This document shows, piece by piece, positions 23,842 through 31,550 of a DNA stretch of 34,592 nucleotides (the stretch's first letter is position 1; each line of letters opens with the position of its first letter). Made by a program: the position numbers and the translations under genes. Origin of the DNA: Flavobacteriaceae bacterium (lineage in GTDB: Bacteria; Bacteroidota; Bacteroidia; Flavobacteriales; Flavobacteriaceae). The DNA lies in the NCBI GenBank assembly GCA_028284745.1, contig JANQRC010000051.1, positions 1 to 34,592 of the forward strand, written 5' to 3'. The notes beneath the pieces were generated by a model, which ran no database searches, was not told the DNA's origin, and saw only the letters and a program-made list of their open reading frames with translations.

Positions 23842-24436
23842 AGAACTCTTTGAGAAAGAACGAAAGTCGCGCCAACACCAATTGGAGCAAGGACATGAAA
23901 CACGCTTTCAGGAACGGTTGGAAGATGAACTGCCCTCGCAGCAGAAATGGAGCTTCAAGCCTTGGTATGTGGCAGCTTCGGTCGTACTGTTGATCGGTGT
24001 CAGCGTGGTAGGCCTTCAGCAATTCAAAGGAGGAAAAGAGGTTCTTCCCACGAAAGTGGTAAACACGACCGAAGACGATCAAAAAACGAACAACATCACT
24101 TTGGGAAGCATTTCACCAGAACTGAAGAAAGTAGAGGATTATTATGTGACCAGCATCAACTATGAGATCTCGAGGATCGATCTGAACGATGATAACAGAC
24201 AATTGATCGACTCTTACATGAAGAAGCTCGCCGAGTTAGACGAAGAGTACAAACACCTGACCGAAGAGTTGAATCGTGTGGGGCCCAACTCACAGAATGT
24301 AGAGGCACTGATCAACAATCTTCAGCTGAAACTGCAGTTGCTACAACAGTTACAAGAAAAGTTACAAGAACTAAAAGATGTAGACAATGAAACGATCGTG
24401 AATTTTTTTGATGAAAAACTTAGCGTAGCTGCTTGA
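23825..24436 (+). CDS. Putative anti-sigma factor, single-pass membrane protein
   Basis: A 203-residue protein with a charged cytoplasmic N-terminus (1-45), one membrane helix (about 47-65) and a periplasmic part ending in a long Leu/Gln/Glu-rich coiled coil (about 150-195: LINNLQLKLQLLQQLQEKL). No canonical zinc HXXXCXXC anti-sigma motif is seen. Assignment rests on topology and on the 17-nt overlap with the ECF sigma gene, a standard arrangement in Bacteroidota. The coiled coil may receive the envelope signal, possibly through the secreted coiled-coil protein encoded next (inference). Confidence 0.78.
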   Translation: MAQDIRELFEKERKSRQHQLEQGHETRFQERLEDELPSQQKWSFKPWYVAASVVLLIGVSVVGLQQFKGGKEVLPTKVVNTTEDDQKTNNITLGSISPELKKVEDYYVTSINYEISRIDLNDDNRQLIDSYMKKLAELDEEYKHLTEELNRVGPNSQNVEALINNLQLKLQLLQQLQEKLQELKDVDNETIVNFFDEKLSVAA

Positions 24437-24531
24437 TCGAAATAAATTCACGAGAGAACGAGTGCAACGAGTGGCTGCATGGGTTCTTAAATTTTTAAAG
24501 AACATTTAAAGAAATCAAAAATTTTAAACAC

Positions 24532-25980
24532 ATGAGAACACAGAACAAATGGCTTAGTACCATTTTTATGTCGCTTACTGCCTTTGTGGCAATGGCACAA
24601 GACGACCACCGCCGCGTGTACAATGAAGCCTTTGATGTAAATGACGAAGTCGTCATCAACATCAACACCAGTTACACCGACATTGAATTTGAGACTTGGA
24701 ATAAGAACCGAGTCGAAGTGGAAGCCATCATCGAACTAGAGGATGTGACCGACGACGAAGCCGAAGACTATTTCAAGAGCTGGAACTTCAAAGCCATTGG
24801 TAACAGTAAAGAGGTCACAGTAAGCACCAATGAGAACAATTGGGTGTATTCCTTTAAGCATGACAACGGTTTTGACTTTCACTTCCCAGACATAGACATG
24901 GATGCTATTGTGATCTCTGATGGCGAGTTTGTATTTCCCGAAATGTTAGAGATGCCGCCCACACCTCCGATGCCGCCCATGCCTCCAATGCCAGCGTTAC
25001 CCCCTATGAATTTCAGTTTTGATTATGAAGAGTACAAAGAGCGCGGGGATGATTATTTGAAAGAGTGGAAAGAAGAATGGAAGAGCAACTTTGATGAGGA
25101 GTGGGAAGCGGAGATGAAGGTCTGGAAGGAAGAGATGGAGAGCCGCAAGGATGAGATGGCCAGGTGGAAAGAGGAGTACAAGGCCGAGCGTGAGAAGCAC
25201 AAGGAAGAATGGAAGGCCGCAAGAGAAGAACAGCGCCAAGCAGCCAAAGAAGCCAGGGAAGAGGTCAAGAAGGCCTTGGCCGAAGCCAGGGAAGAAATAA
25301 AAGAGAGTAGAAAGAAGGGATTGTTTAATAGCAATGGTAGCTTCCATTTTTTCTCCTCAGATGAAGATGGCGGCAAGGCAAAGAAACGTATCATCATCAA
25401 AATGCCCAAAGGCGCCAAACTAAAGCTGAATGTGCGCCATGGTGAAGTGAAGATGGCCAACAACATCAAGAACATCAAAGCAACCTTGTCGCACACAAGG
25501 TTGCTTGCCGATGTGATCGACGGGCAGGACACTGATATCGAGGTGTCCTATTCGCCTGTGAGTGTGAACGATTGGCTGTACGGCAAACTACGCGTCAATC
25601 ATGCGAAAGGCGTCGACCTGGAACGGGTGAGGAGTCTGGACCTACTCTCCAACTCTTCTGATGTGGTGATCGGTACCCTGACCGACAATAGTACTATTTA
25701 TGGAAACTTTGGCGCGCTGAAGATCGCCAACATTGCAGATGATTTTTCGAGGTTGAAGGTCTCGCTAGAAAACTCGGATGCAGTGATCGTGCTTCCAAAG
25801 CAGCATGCATTCAACTTCTATTTTGAAGGTGAACACTCTAAGGTGAATAAACCGAACGCGATAACAGTAAAGCTAAAAAAGAACCATCGCAATACGTTGA
25901 TGGATGGGTTCTTCAAGAGTAAGAACACCAAAAAGAAGATAGATATCACGGCCAAGTACAGCGAAGTGGTGATGCAGTGA
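24532..25980 (+). CDS. Secreted protein with long charged helix and beta-repeat ends (DUF4097-like)
   Basis: A 482-residue exported protein. Signal peptide 1-22 (cut after AMA-QDD). A first beta-rich domain (25-135, containing INTSYTDIEFETWNKNRVEV as in DUF4097-type beta-repeat proteins), a Pro/Met hinge (142-159, repeated PPM), a roughly 100-residue highly charged helix (164-263) and a second beta-repeat domain (287-482). In the helix, W191, W198, W212 and M195, M202, M209 and Y216 form a heptad stripe, then an Ala/Glu/Lys stretch like a single alpha-helix. It follows the anti-sigma gene by 95 nt. I infer it is a target or partner of that signalling pair. No enzyme motif is present. Confidence 0.72.
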   Translation: MRTQNKWLSTIFMSLTAFVAMAQDDHRRVYNEAFDVNDEVVININTSYTDIEFETWNKNRVEVEAIIELEDVTDDEAEDYFKSWNFKAIGNSKEVTVSTNENNWVYSFKHDNGFDFHFPDIDMDAIVISDGEFVFPEMLEMPPTPPMPPMPPMPALPPMNFSFDYEEYKERGDDYLKEWKEEWKSNFDEEWEAEMKVWKEEMESRKDEMARWKEEYKAEREKHKEEWKAAREEQRQAAKEAREEVKKALAEAREEIKESRKKGLFNSNGSFHFFSSDEDGGKAKKRIIIKMPKGAKLKLNVRHGEVKMANNIKNIKATLSHTRLLADVIDGQDTDIEVSYSPVSVNDWLYGKLRVNHAKGVDLERVRSLDLLSNSSDVVIGTLTDNSTIYGNFGALKIANIADDFSRLKVSLENSDAVIVLPKQHAFNFYFEGEHSKVNKPNAITVKLKKNHRNTLMDGFFKSKNTKKKIDITAKYSEVVMQ

Positions 25981-26175
25981 TCATATCTCGAATATCCCTT
26001 CTTTGATGGCGTAAATGACCAGCCCGATACGATTCTTCACTTGTAATTTCTCGAAAAGCGCATCCCTATAGCTGTCAATGGTCTTTGGGCTCACAAACAT
26101 CTCCTCTGCGATCTGCTTGTATGTTTTTTCAGTGCAAAGACGCTTCAAGAATTCTATTTCTCGGTCTTTAAGTAC
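25981..26175 (-). pseudogene. Remnant of LuxR/NarL-type response regulator (C-terminal HTH only)
   Basis: The minus strand from 26175 to the TGA at 25981-25983 encodes VLKDREIEFLKRLC, then YKQIAEEMFVSPKTIDSYRD, then KLQVKNRIGLVIYAIKEGIFEI, a complete GerE/LuxR helix-turn-helix of the Bacteroidota response-regulator type. An in-frame TAG lies directly upstream (26176-26178), and the receiver domain (about 130 codons) is absent because VanX coding begins at 26307. No start codon fits. It is a 5'-truncated pseudogene left by deletion or recombination. Confidence 0.8.
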
Positions 26176-26306
26176 CTAATTGCTCCTTTTCCCCATTGTT
26201 TCCATTAAATAGCAAGTCCAAATTGCTCAAAAAAGATGTAAGGTCTGAACTTATTGAACTAAGACGTGATATTTATGACGACTTGAAAGAAAAATATCCT
26301 TATTGA
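26171..26306 (+). other. Possible 3' gene fragment opposite the pseudogene junction
   Basis: An open frame without a start codon ends at TGA 26304-26306 and encodes KSKLLKKDVRSELIELRR followed by DIYDDLKEKYPY. The amino-acid mix is protein-like (amphipathic helix with a YPY end), so it may be the tail of another lost gene. The family is not recognised and the call is weak. Confidence 0.3.
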
Positions 26307-26987
26307 TCACTCCACCTCAAACTCAAAGTAGGTATTTGGATACGGCTCGTTCCGTAGGGTGAAGTGCCACCACTCGGTATAGAGCGGCCTAAAACCGTGG
26401 CGAAGCATCGCATCGCGCAAGAGCGTGCGATGCTTCTTCTCTTTTTCATTGATTAGATCGCTGGCGGGCCATGAGATCTTCCCGAAGAAGTCATATGGGC
26501 TGCCCATGTCTACTTCTTTGCCTTTATGTTTTCCTTCTAAATAGACCAACGTTAGGTCAACAGTACTTCCACGGCTATGCCCTGATCTCGATGAGATATA
26601 TCCTTCCTTGAAGAGGTGCCGTTTCTTCACTTCAGGATAGTATTGTTGCTTCATCAGCGTATCATCTAGCTTTCGCGCCCAACGTACAAATTGATCTACC
26701 GCTTTTTGCGGACGATAGGCATCAAAGATCTTCAACCCATAGCCTTTGGTGTTCAGTTCTTGCTGTACGTTCTTCAATGCCGAAATGGCTTCGTTGCTCG
26801 CGATGCATACGGCTTCGTTATAGCCTTCGATGGGTTGTCCGATGAAGTTATTGTCCCCACAATAGCGCATCTCTATAACAATGTCGGGAATGCTATCTCT
26901 CACATAAGAGAACCCTGCTGGAAGCCCTTTTTGCGAAATAGCATGAAACGGGCATAGGCAGAAGAATAGCGGTAGAAATTGCTTCAT
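26307..26987 (-). CDS. Secreted VanX/DdpX-type D-Ala-D-Ala dipeptidase
   Basis: Zinc M15D metallopeptidase that splits D-alanyl-D-alanine. At 226 residues with a signal peptide (ends near AISQK), so it works in the periplasm, as non-resistance VanX homologues of Gram-negatives do. All key residues are present: R92 (DAYRP), zinc ligands H137 and D144 (SGHSRGSTVDL), base E205 and ligand H208 (EWWHF). It probably recycles or consumes peptidoglycan dipeptides. ATG 26987 is preferred over the adjacent TTG at 26990. It starts 4 nt after the stop of the CBM9-like gene, so the two form an operon. No vanA or vanH partner is present, so it should not be read as glycopeptide resistance. Confidence 0.9.
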   Translation of the reverse strand: MKQFLPLFFCLCPFHAISQKGLPAGFSYVRDSIPDIVIEMRYCGDNNFIGQPIEGYNEAVCIASNEAISALKNVQQELNTKGYGLKIFDAYRPQKAVDQFVRWARKLDDTLMKQQYYPEVKKRHLFKEGYISSRSGHSRGSTVDLTLVYLEGKHKGKEVDMGSPYDFFGKISWPASDLINEKEKKHRTLLRDAMLRHGFRPLYTEWWHFTLRNEPYPNTYFEFEVE

Positions 26988-26991
26988 CAAG

Positions 26992-27717
26992 TTATTCTTT
27001 CAACACAAGCGTTCCGAAGATGCTGGCATCGATCCAGCCACGATTCTTGTCTTCGCCAGGAACAAAGACCGATCCGATAAAATTTTCTCGATGCTCACTA
27101 GCATCATTGTCGCAGTACGCTAGTGCAAATCCTACTTTTTTTCCTTCAGAAAGTATAGTGGCCTTGTTGTCTTTGCCATTGGCATACGTGTCGTCAAATA
27201 CTTTTACTTTAAGCTCCCAAAGTGTGGTCTGTCCATGGGTCTTCTTCTTCATGTTCACATGATCGTTGTACAAGCGAGCTTCCTTGTTGGGCCCAATGTC
27301 GACGACATTGCCGTCTAGTGCCACATGATAGGCAAAAGCATTGTGATCGAATTGATGCTCGCCACCAGAATTGTCTTCATCGACGAATACTTCTACGCAG
27401 TCCTCATCCCACCAAAATTTCAAAGGATCTGGATGCTGGTCATAGAGCACGTCATCCGTAATCTCTACAAGGAGATACAAGGCATTTTCGTCCCATGTCA
27501 GTTTGTATCTTCCGCTGAAATCTTCGGCCGTGTATGCATCGCCAAGCCATCGTTGGTCTAGAGGAAGCCACGGCGCACCGTGCCAGCAATCTTCATCGGC
27601 TACACCGTCAAGAGTAGGTGTGACTTCAGCTTTACTCACCTCGATAAGTTGGTGATCTTTTTTTTGGGCACAAGAAAAGAGCACAAATGCTAGCAACAGG
27701 ACATTGAGAAATTCCAT
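26992..27717 (-). CDS. CBM9-like lipoprotein
   Basis: A 241-residue lipoprotein (lipobox LFSC, acylated C16) with a carbohydrate-binding module family 9-like beta-sandwich: VTPTLDGVADEDCW, the conserved FSGRYKLTWDENALYLLVEITDD, FWWDEDCVEVFVD and the C-terminal VGFALAYCDND. This domain type is found alone or attached to xylanases and other hydrolases, and it binds reducing ends of sugars with bound calcium. No catalytic domain is present here. It is the first gene of the pair with the dipeptidase and is separated from msrA by a strong terminator. A near-consensus -7 box TATCTTTA on the minus strand lies about 20-30 nt upstream. Confidence 0.85.
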   Translation of the reverse strand: MEFLNVLLLAFVLFSCAQKKDHQLIEVSKAEVTPTLDGVADEDCWHGAPWLPLDQRWLGDAYTAEDFSGRYKLTWDENALYLLVEITDDVLYDQHPDPLKFWWDEDCVEVFVDEDNSGGEHQFDHNAFAYHVALDGNVVDIGPNKEARLYNDHVNMKKKTHGQTTLWELKVKVFDDTYANGKDNKATILSEGKKVGFALAYCDNDASEHRENFIGSVFVPGEDKNRGWIDASIFGTLVLKE

Positions 27718-27763
27718 GGTGGTTGGTTTGTTCTAAAGATAGTATTTCTGATCGAATAAAAAA

Positions 27764-27786
27764 GCCTCGCGAAAGCGAGGCTTTTT
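27764..27786 (-). terminator. Intrinsic terminator after msrA (possibly bidirectional)
   Basis: Perfect 7-bp stem GCCTCGC/GCGAGGC (27764-27770 and 27775-27781) with a 4-nt loop, flanked by A6+ on one side and T5 on the other. On the minus strand it follows the msrA stop within 2 nt and ends in a T-run. Confidence 0.9.
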
Positions 27787-27787
27787 G

Positions 27788-28477
27788 CTAATGAACTTGG
27801 TCTTTCAGCAACTCGGGGTACAGTTTCTGGAATCGTTTCAATCTGGGGATAGAAACCGCCTTTACGTAGGGTTGATCGGGATTTCGCTTTTCGTAGTCTT
27901 GGTGGTAGTCTTCGGCCTTATAGAATCTTTCGAAGGCTTTCACCTCAGTGACGATATCACTGCGATATACATTCGCTTCGGTAAGTTGTCGTATGTAATT
28001 TTGGATGGTTCGTTTTTCATCTTCATTCTGATAAAAAGCGATGGAGCGGTATTGTGGTCCACGGTCAGGTCCTTGTCTATGGTATTGTGTTGGGTCATGG
28101 CTTCCGAAGAACACCTGGACGAGTGTGGAAAAGCTAACAGCCTTTGGGTCGTAATAGACTTCGACGGCTTCAGCATGCGTGGTGTTTCCGTAGCTTACCT
28201 GTTTGTAGGTTGGATCTTTCTCCTTTCCTCCAGAATATCCTGAAATGACTTCTTCTACACCCTTCACACTTTCAAAAATAGCCTCGACACACCAAAAACA
28301 ACCACTGGCAAAATAAGCCTTGTTGTATTCAGAAAGGTCTCTCTTAGATTGGGCCTCAGGTTGTTTTTCAACAGTTTCACCGATCGTGGTGGCATCTTGC
28401 CTCTTCTTTTCAGCAGCATTGCAAGCTTGCAAATTTGTGACAAGTAGCACTAATAATAGTGAGGATAGGGCTCTCAT
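27788..28477 (-). CDS. msrA: Peptide methionine sulfoxide reductase MsrA, lipoprotein form
   Basis: Reduces S-methionine sulfoxide in proteins. The catalytic motif is ASGCFWC (nucleophile C60, with C63 beside it), and the family signatures GYSGGKEKDPTYKQVSYGNT and SHDPTQYHRQGPDRGPQYRS are complete. At 229 residues it carries a lipoprotein signal (lipobox LQAC, C19) and a linker to about residue 50, so it acts outside the cytoplasm on oxidised envelope proteins. Recycling may use a periplasmic thioredoxin-like system. It ends in a strong intrinsic terminator. No MsrB is fused or adjacent. Confidence 0.96.
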   Translation of the reverse strand: MRALSSLLLVLLVTNLQACNAAEKKRQDATTIGETVEKQPEAQSKRDLSEYNKAYFASGCFWCVEAIFESVKGVEEVISGYSGGKEKDPTYKQVSYGNTTHAEAVEVYYDPKAVSFSTLVQVFFGSHDPTQYHRQGPDRGPQYRSIAFYQNEDEKRTIQNYIRQLTEANVYRSDIVTEVKAFERFYKAEDYHQDYEKRNPDQPYVKAVSIPRLKRFQKLYPELLKDQVH

Positions 28478-28544
28478 GGCGTATTGAATTTTATTTTAAG
28501 TCGAAAGTTCGAGAATTCCTTACAGAAACACTGTTTTAGAAGTG

Positions 28545-29666
28545 TTAAATGCTATCTGCAAAGCGGGTCATACTTTCCACGAAATGTTGCCAAGTGAGGC
28601 GTTGCTTCTCGATCTCGATGTGTGTGGCAAAGGTCTCATGTCTTCCATTCTGAAAGAAATCCGAGATGCTCGAAGCAATTTCTTGTGTGTCCTTCGAAAC
28701 AACATAGCCTACCTTCTCATGTGGTACTAGCTCGGCCAGCCCACCAACATCAGTGACCAACATGGGTACATTGAACCAATAAGCAACGGGCGTAATGCCA
28801 CTCTGGCTTGCTGCATGGTAGGTTTGCGCTACGAGGTCTGCAGCAGAGAAATACTGTTTTATTTCCGACATAGCAATGTAACGGTCATGTAGGATCACAC
28901 GATTTTCCAAACCAAACCTTTTGATCAGTTCATGATATTTCTTTGGATCTTCGTAGAACTCGGCAGCGATTATCAGTTGAATATCGCTGTCTTTCAGTGT
29001 AGGTTCAGAAAATGCTTCAAGCAGCAGGTCCAAACCCTTGTATCTTCTGACCAGGCCAAAGAAAAGTACATAGTTTCCGTCTTCTTTGAGTCCCAATTGT
29101 TTTCGTGCCACATCTTTGGGTATCTTTTGTCCCAACTGTTCGTTCATCGGGTGTGGATGAAACATAACGGGCTTGTTCGAAAACTTTCTCAGTTCTTCTG
29201 TTACCGTGGTAGACAGTGTGATAAAACCATCGAAAGGGGTTACAAAGTATTTGGTAAGCATGGTGTCACCCACACGTTTCTCATGTGGAATGATGTTATC
29301 GGTCAGCGCAATCTTTTTGATGTTCTTTTTTAAGTTTCTTGCCATGGTGCCAAGACATGGCGCCATAAAGGGTATCCAATATCTGAAGACGACCAGGTCG
29401 GGACTTTCTTTGTTGATGATCTTCGCAATGCGATACCAATTGATCGGATCGATACTGTTGATGCACCTCACGATCTCAAGGCCTTTAGGCGGTTGTTCTT
29501 CAGAGAATTGTGTCTTGCCAGGGAACAGAAAATTGGGATATTGTAGTTTGAAGGTGAAGATCTTTGTGTGATGCCCAGACTTTTGCAACGTACTGGCCAA
29601 TGCTTCGTTAGTATCGGCAATGCCGCCACGATAAGGATGTGATGGACCAACGATGATGATCTTCAT
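28545..29666 (-). CDS. Family 4 glycosyltransferase
   Basis: GT-B fold glycosyltransferase, 373 residues. The N-terminus MKIIIVGPSHPYRGGIADTN has the glycine-rich loop of GT4 enzymes, and the C-terminal domain has the retaining-enzyme signature VLFFGLVRRYKGLDLLLEAF and a GITPVAYWFNVPMLVTDVGG stretch with the nucleotide-sugar region. No membrane segment. Acceptor and donor are unknown; cell-surface polysaccharide or glycolipid work is usual for the family. It is divergent from the M23 peptidase gene (45-nt gap) and is followed, 67 nt later, by msrA in the same direction. A weak hairpin AACACT/AGTGTT overlaps its stop codon (28527-28546). Confidence 0.92.
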   Translation of the reverse strand: MKIIIVGPSHPYRGGIADTNEALASTLQKSGHHTKIFTFKLQYPNFLFPGKTQFSEEQPPKGLEIVRCINSIDPINWYRIAKIINKESPDLVVFRYWIPFMAPCLGTMARNLKKNIKKIALTDNIIPHEKRVGDTMLTKYFVTPFDGFITLSTTVTEELRKFSNKPVMFHPHPMNEQLGQKIPKDVARKQLGLKEDGNYVLFFGLVRRYKGLDLLLEAFSEPTLKDSDIQLIIAAEFYEDPKKYHELIKRFGLENRVILHDRYIAMSEIKQYFSAADLVAQTYHAASQSGITPVAYWFNVPMLVTDVGGLAELVPHEKVGYVVSKDTQEIASSISDFFQNGRHETFATHIEIEKQRLTWQHFVESMTRFADSI

Positions 29667-29671
29667 TCAGC

Positions 29672-29679
29672 TAATTTTG
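29672..29679 (+). promoter_or_regulatory. Bacteroidota -7 box for the M23 peptidase gene
   Basis: TAATTTTG matches TAnnTTTG, 32 nt before the ATG, in the 45-nt gap shared with the divergent glycosyltransferase gene. Confidence 0.5.
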
Positions 29680-29711
29680 GTAAATTTCAACATAAAATAC
29701 CAGCTTACAAA

Positions 29712-30383
29712 ATGACATTTGTTGAAGCCTTGCAGTCTGCCACAGGATCATTCACTCCGGTAATAGATGATACCTATACGATCTCTGAATACATAGCTTT
29801 CGATATGTCTGCCAAGAATGGAGAACTTGGTGCGATAGACCAATCGGATCCTGAGACATTTCAATGTCTCTTGGATGACTTTCTCTTGAGAAGCGACAAG
29901 AAGATAGCCTATGGCGGCTACAATGAAAAGCGCAGTTTGTATGACGGCAATGATAAGTTTGGCAGTGACAGACGGAATATTCATCTAGGCATCGACTTTT
30001 GGGCATCTGCCGGAACCTCAGTTTTAGTACCATTGGATGGGAAAGTGCATAGTTTTCAGAATAATGCTGCGTTTGGGGATTATGGGCCTACAATCATTTT
30101 ACAACACCAAGTCTTCAATTATACGTTTTACACCTTATATGGGCATTTGTCAATTGCTTCATTGGATGAACTCTACATGGGGAAGTTTTTTCAGAAGGGC
30201 GAAAGGATAGCTGCATTGGGTTCGCCCGATGAGAACGTAGGGTATGCGCCCCATCTTCATTTTCAGATCATCAAAGACTTGCAAGGTAAGACAGGTGATT
30301 ATCCTGGTGTGTGCAATGAGAAAGACAGTGCACGATATCTGGAGAATTGCCCAGATCCTGCCCTTTTGTTAAAATTACCTTGA
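29712..30383 (+). CDS. M23 (LytM-type) metallopeptidase without signal peptide
   Basis: A 223-residue peptidase of the LytM/lysostaphin fold, which cuts peptidoglycan peptide bridges. Zinc ligands are seen in HLGID (H91, D95) and HLHF (H183); supporting histidines are H145 (YGHLS) and H181. All catalytic residues are intact. The N-terminus (MTFVEALQSATGSFTPVID) has no signal peptide or membrane helix, so export is unexplained; some Bacteroidota fuse this domain to aminotransferases and APH-type kinases in the cytoplasm (from memory). A fructosamine-kinase-like gene lies just downstream on the other strand. The 137-nt gap after the stop contains no clear gene. Confidence 0.88.
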   Translation: MTFVEALQSATGSFTPVIDDTYTISEYIAFDMSAKNGELGAIDQSDPETFQCLLDDFLLRSDKKIAYGGYNEKRSLYDGNDKFGSDRRNIHLGIDFWASAGTSVLVPLDGKVHSFQNNAAFGDYGPTIILQHQVFNYTFYTLYGHLSIASLDELYMGKFFQKGERIAALGSPDENVGYAPHLHFQIIKDLQGKTGDYPGVCNEKDSARYLENCPDPALLLKLP

Positions 30384-30520
30384 TTGATAAGATGGTCTTT
30401 GAAAGGATCAGCTTGTTACGGGTCTGTGTTTATGGGAGAATCCTTCATGACCAAGAACAAAAGATTAGGACACCAATTGTCAATGGGCGAAGGTCATCAT
30501 CGCTAAAAAACAAGGACATT

Positions 30521-31387
30521 TTAACCGAAATACCTTCTCAGGGTCTTGCTCACAGCTGGATAGTATGACCTTCCGAAAAGGTTGAGATGTACCAACAGAT
30601 AATAGAGCTGATAAAGGTCGTTCCTCTTGTCTTCCATTACCCTTGTGGGATTTAGCGCGTAGTATGCATCGTAGAATGCTTCGTCAAAACCACCAAAGAG
30701 TCTGGTCATGGCAAGGTCTACCTCGCTATGGCCATAATAGAATGCAGGGTCGATCAAATAGGGGGTGCCATCTTTGGCGATCAGATAATTGCCACTCCAC
30801 AAGTCGCCATGTAGTAGTGATGGATGTATGTGTCCAAAGAGCTCTTCGCAAACGCTTAGCATATTGTAGATGTTGGGAACCTCATCGTTTGTTAGCAGCC
30901 CCTTCTCTTTGGCTAGATTTAATTGTGGTAGCAATCGCTGCTCCACATAAAAGGTATCCCAATGCATACGTTGCTCGTTAGATTGAGCGAGCGCTCCAAT
31001 AAAATTATCCCTTGTCCAACCGAACTCTGGGCAGGTAAGGCGATGCATCCTGGCAAGTTGCTTGCCAAGTTCGGCAAGGTCTTCGTTAGCGGGCTGTTTT
31101 TTGCTTTCGATGTATTCCATTGCCAAAAAGGCACCACCGTCAAATTCATCGCAAGCAAATACTTTAGGTGCCTTCACAGTTTGCGTCTCGGCAATTATCT
31201 GCAGCCCTTCTTTTTCTGCGATGAACATTTCGTAAGCATCTTTACTGTAATTCACCTTACAGAACACTTTATTTACAGTATTCTCTAGTATATATGCTTG
31301 TGAGATATCGCCTCCTGAAACAGGAATGGTATTTTTGATAGAGATCCGAAGCTGGTCGGAGATGTTTTCGACAAGAGTTGCATTCAT
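30521..31387 (-). CDS. Fructosamine/ketosamine-3-kinase family protein
   Basis: APH-fold small-molecule kinase of 288 residues in the fructosamine kinase family (PF03881 type), which phosphorylates ketosamine adducts so they fall off glycated proteins. Motifs: the N-terminal SGGDISQAY glycine loop near 24-32, Lys in VFCKVNYS, the catalytic HGDLWSGN at 193-200 and metal-binding IDPAFYYGHSEVDLAM (D213). The frame is open for another 59 codons upstream, but that extension (31388-31564) covers the secA terminator and a promoter box, and the family N-terminus begins at the ATG of 31387, so the short start was chosen. Confidence 0.9.
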   Translation of the reverse strand: MNATLVENISDQLRISIKNTIPVSGGDISQAYILENTVNKVFCKVNYSKDAYEMFIAEKEGLQIIAETQTVKAPKVFACDEFDGGAFLAMEYIESKKQPANEDLAELGKQLARMHRLTCPEFGWTRDNFIGALAQSNEQRMHWDTFYVEQRLLPQLNLAKEKGLLTNDEVPNIYNMLSVCEELFGHIHPSLLHGDLWSGNYLIAKDGTPYLIDPAFYYGHSEVDLAMTRLFGGFDEAFYDAYYALNPTRVMEDKRNDLYQLYYLLVHLNLFGRSYYPAVSKTLRRYFG

Positions 31388-31420
31388 TGAAGTTTGGGGC
31401 TTGGGGTCTATTTGATCATA

Positions 31421-31428
31421 CAAACATA
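31421..31428 (-). promoter_or_regulatory. Bacteroidota -7 box for the fructosamine-kinase-like gene
   Basis: Minus strand TATGTTTG matches TAnnTTTG, 33 nt before the ATG at 31387, which supports that start. Confidence 0.5.
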
Positions 31429-31499
31429 TCGAAATTGATTTCGTTGTGTAGGATTTATATGATGAAAGGCGTTTTTCTTCGGTGAAGCGAACAAATAAC

Positions 31500-31526
31500 A
31501 AAGGCCAGCATCTTCTGCTGGCCTTT
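31500..31526 (-). terminator. Intrinsic terminator after secA
   Basis: Perfect 11-bp stem AAAGGCCAGCA/TGCTGGCCTTT with a 5-nt loop, 24 nt after the secA stop on the minus strand, followed by TTATTTGTT-type sequence. Confidence 0.85.
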
Positions 31527-31550
31527 GAAATATATCTGAAAAGGACTTTC

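Noticed and set aside
28527..28546. Terminator for the glycosyltransferase (AACACT/AGTGTT hairpin)
   Set aside because: Six-base-pair AT-rich stem overlapping the stop codon with no T-run on the minus strand.
30447..30506. A 19-codon frame (MTKNKRLGHQLSMGEGHHR) in the gap after the M23 gene
   Set aside because: Too short to judge, no promoter box or ribosome-binding sequence and no known family; would need conservation evidence.
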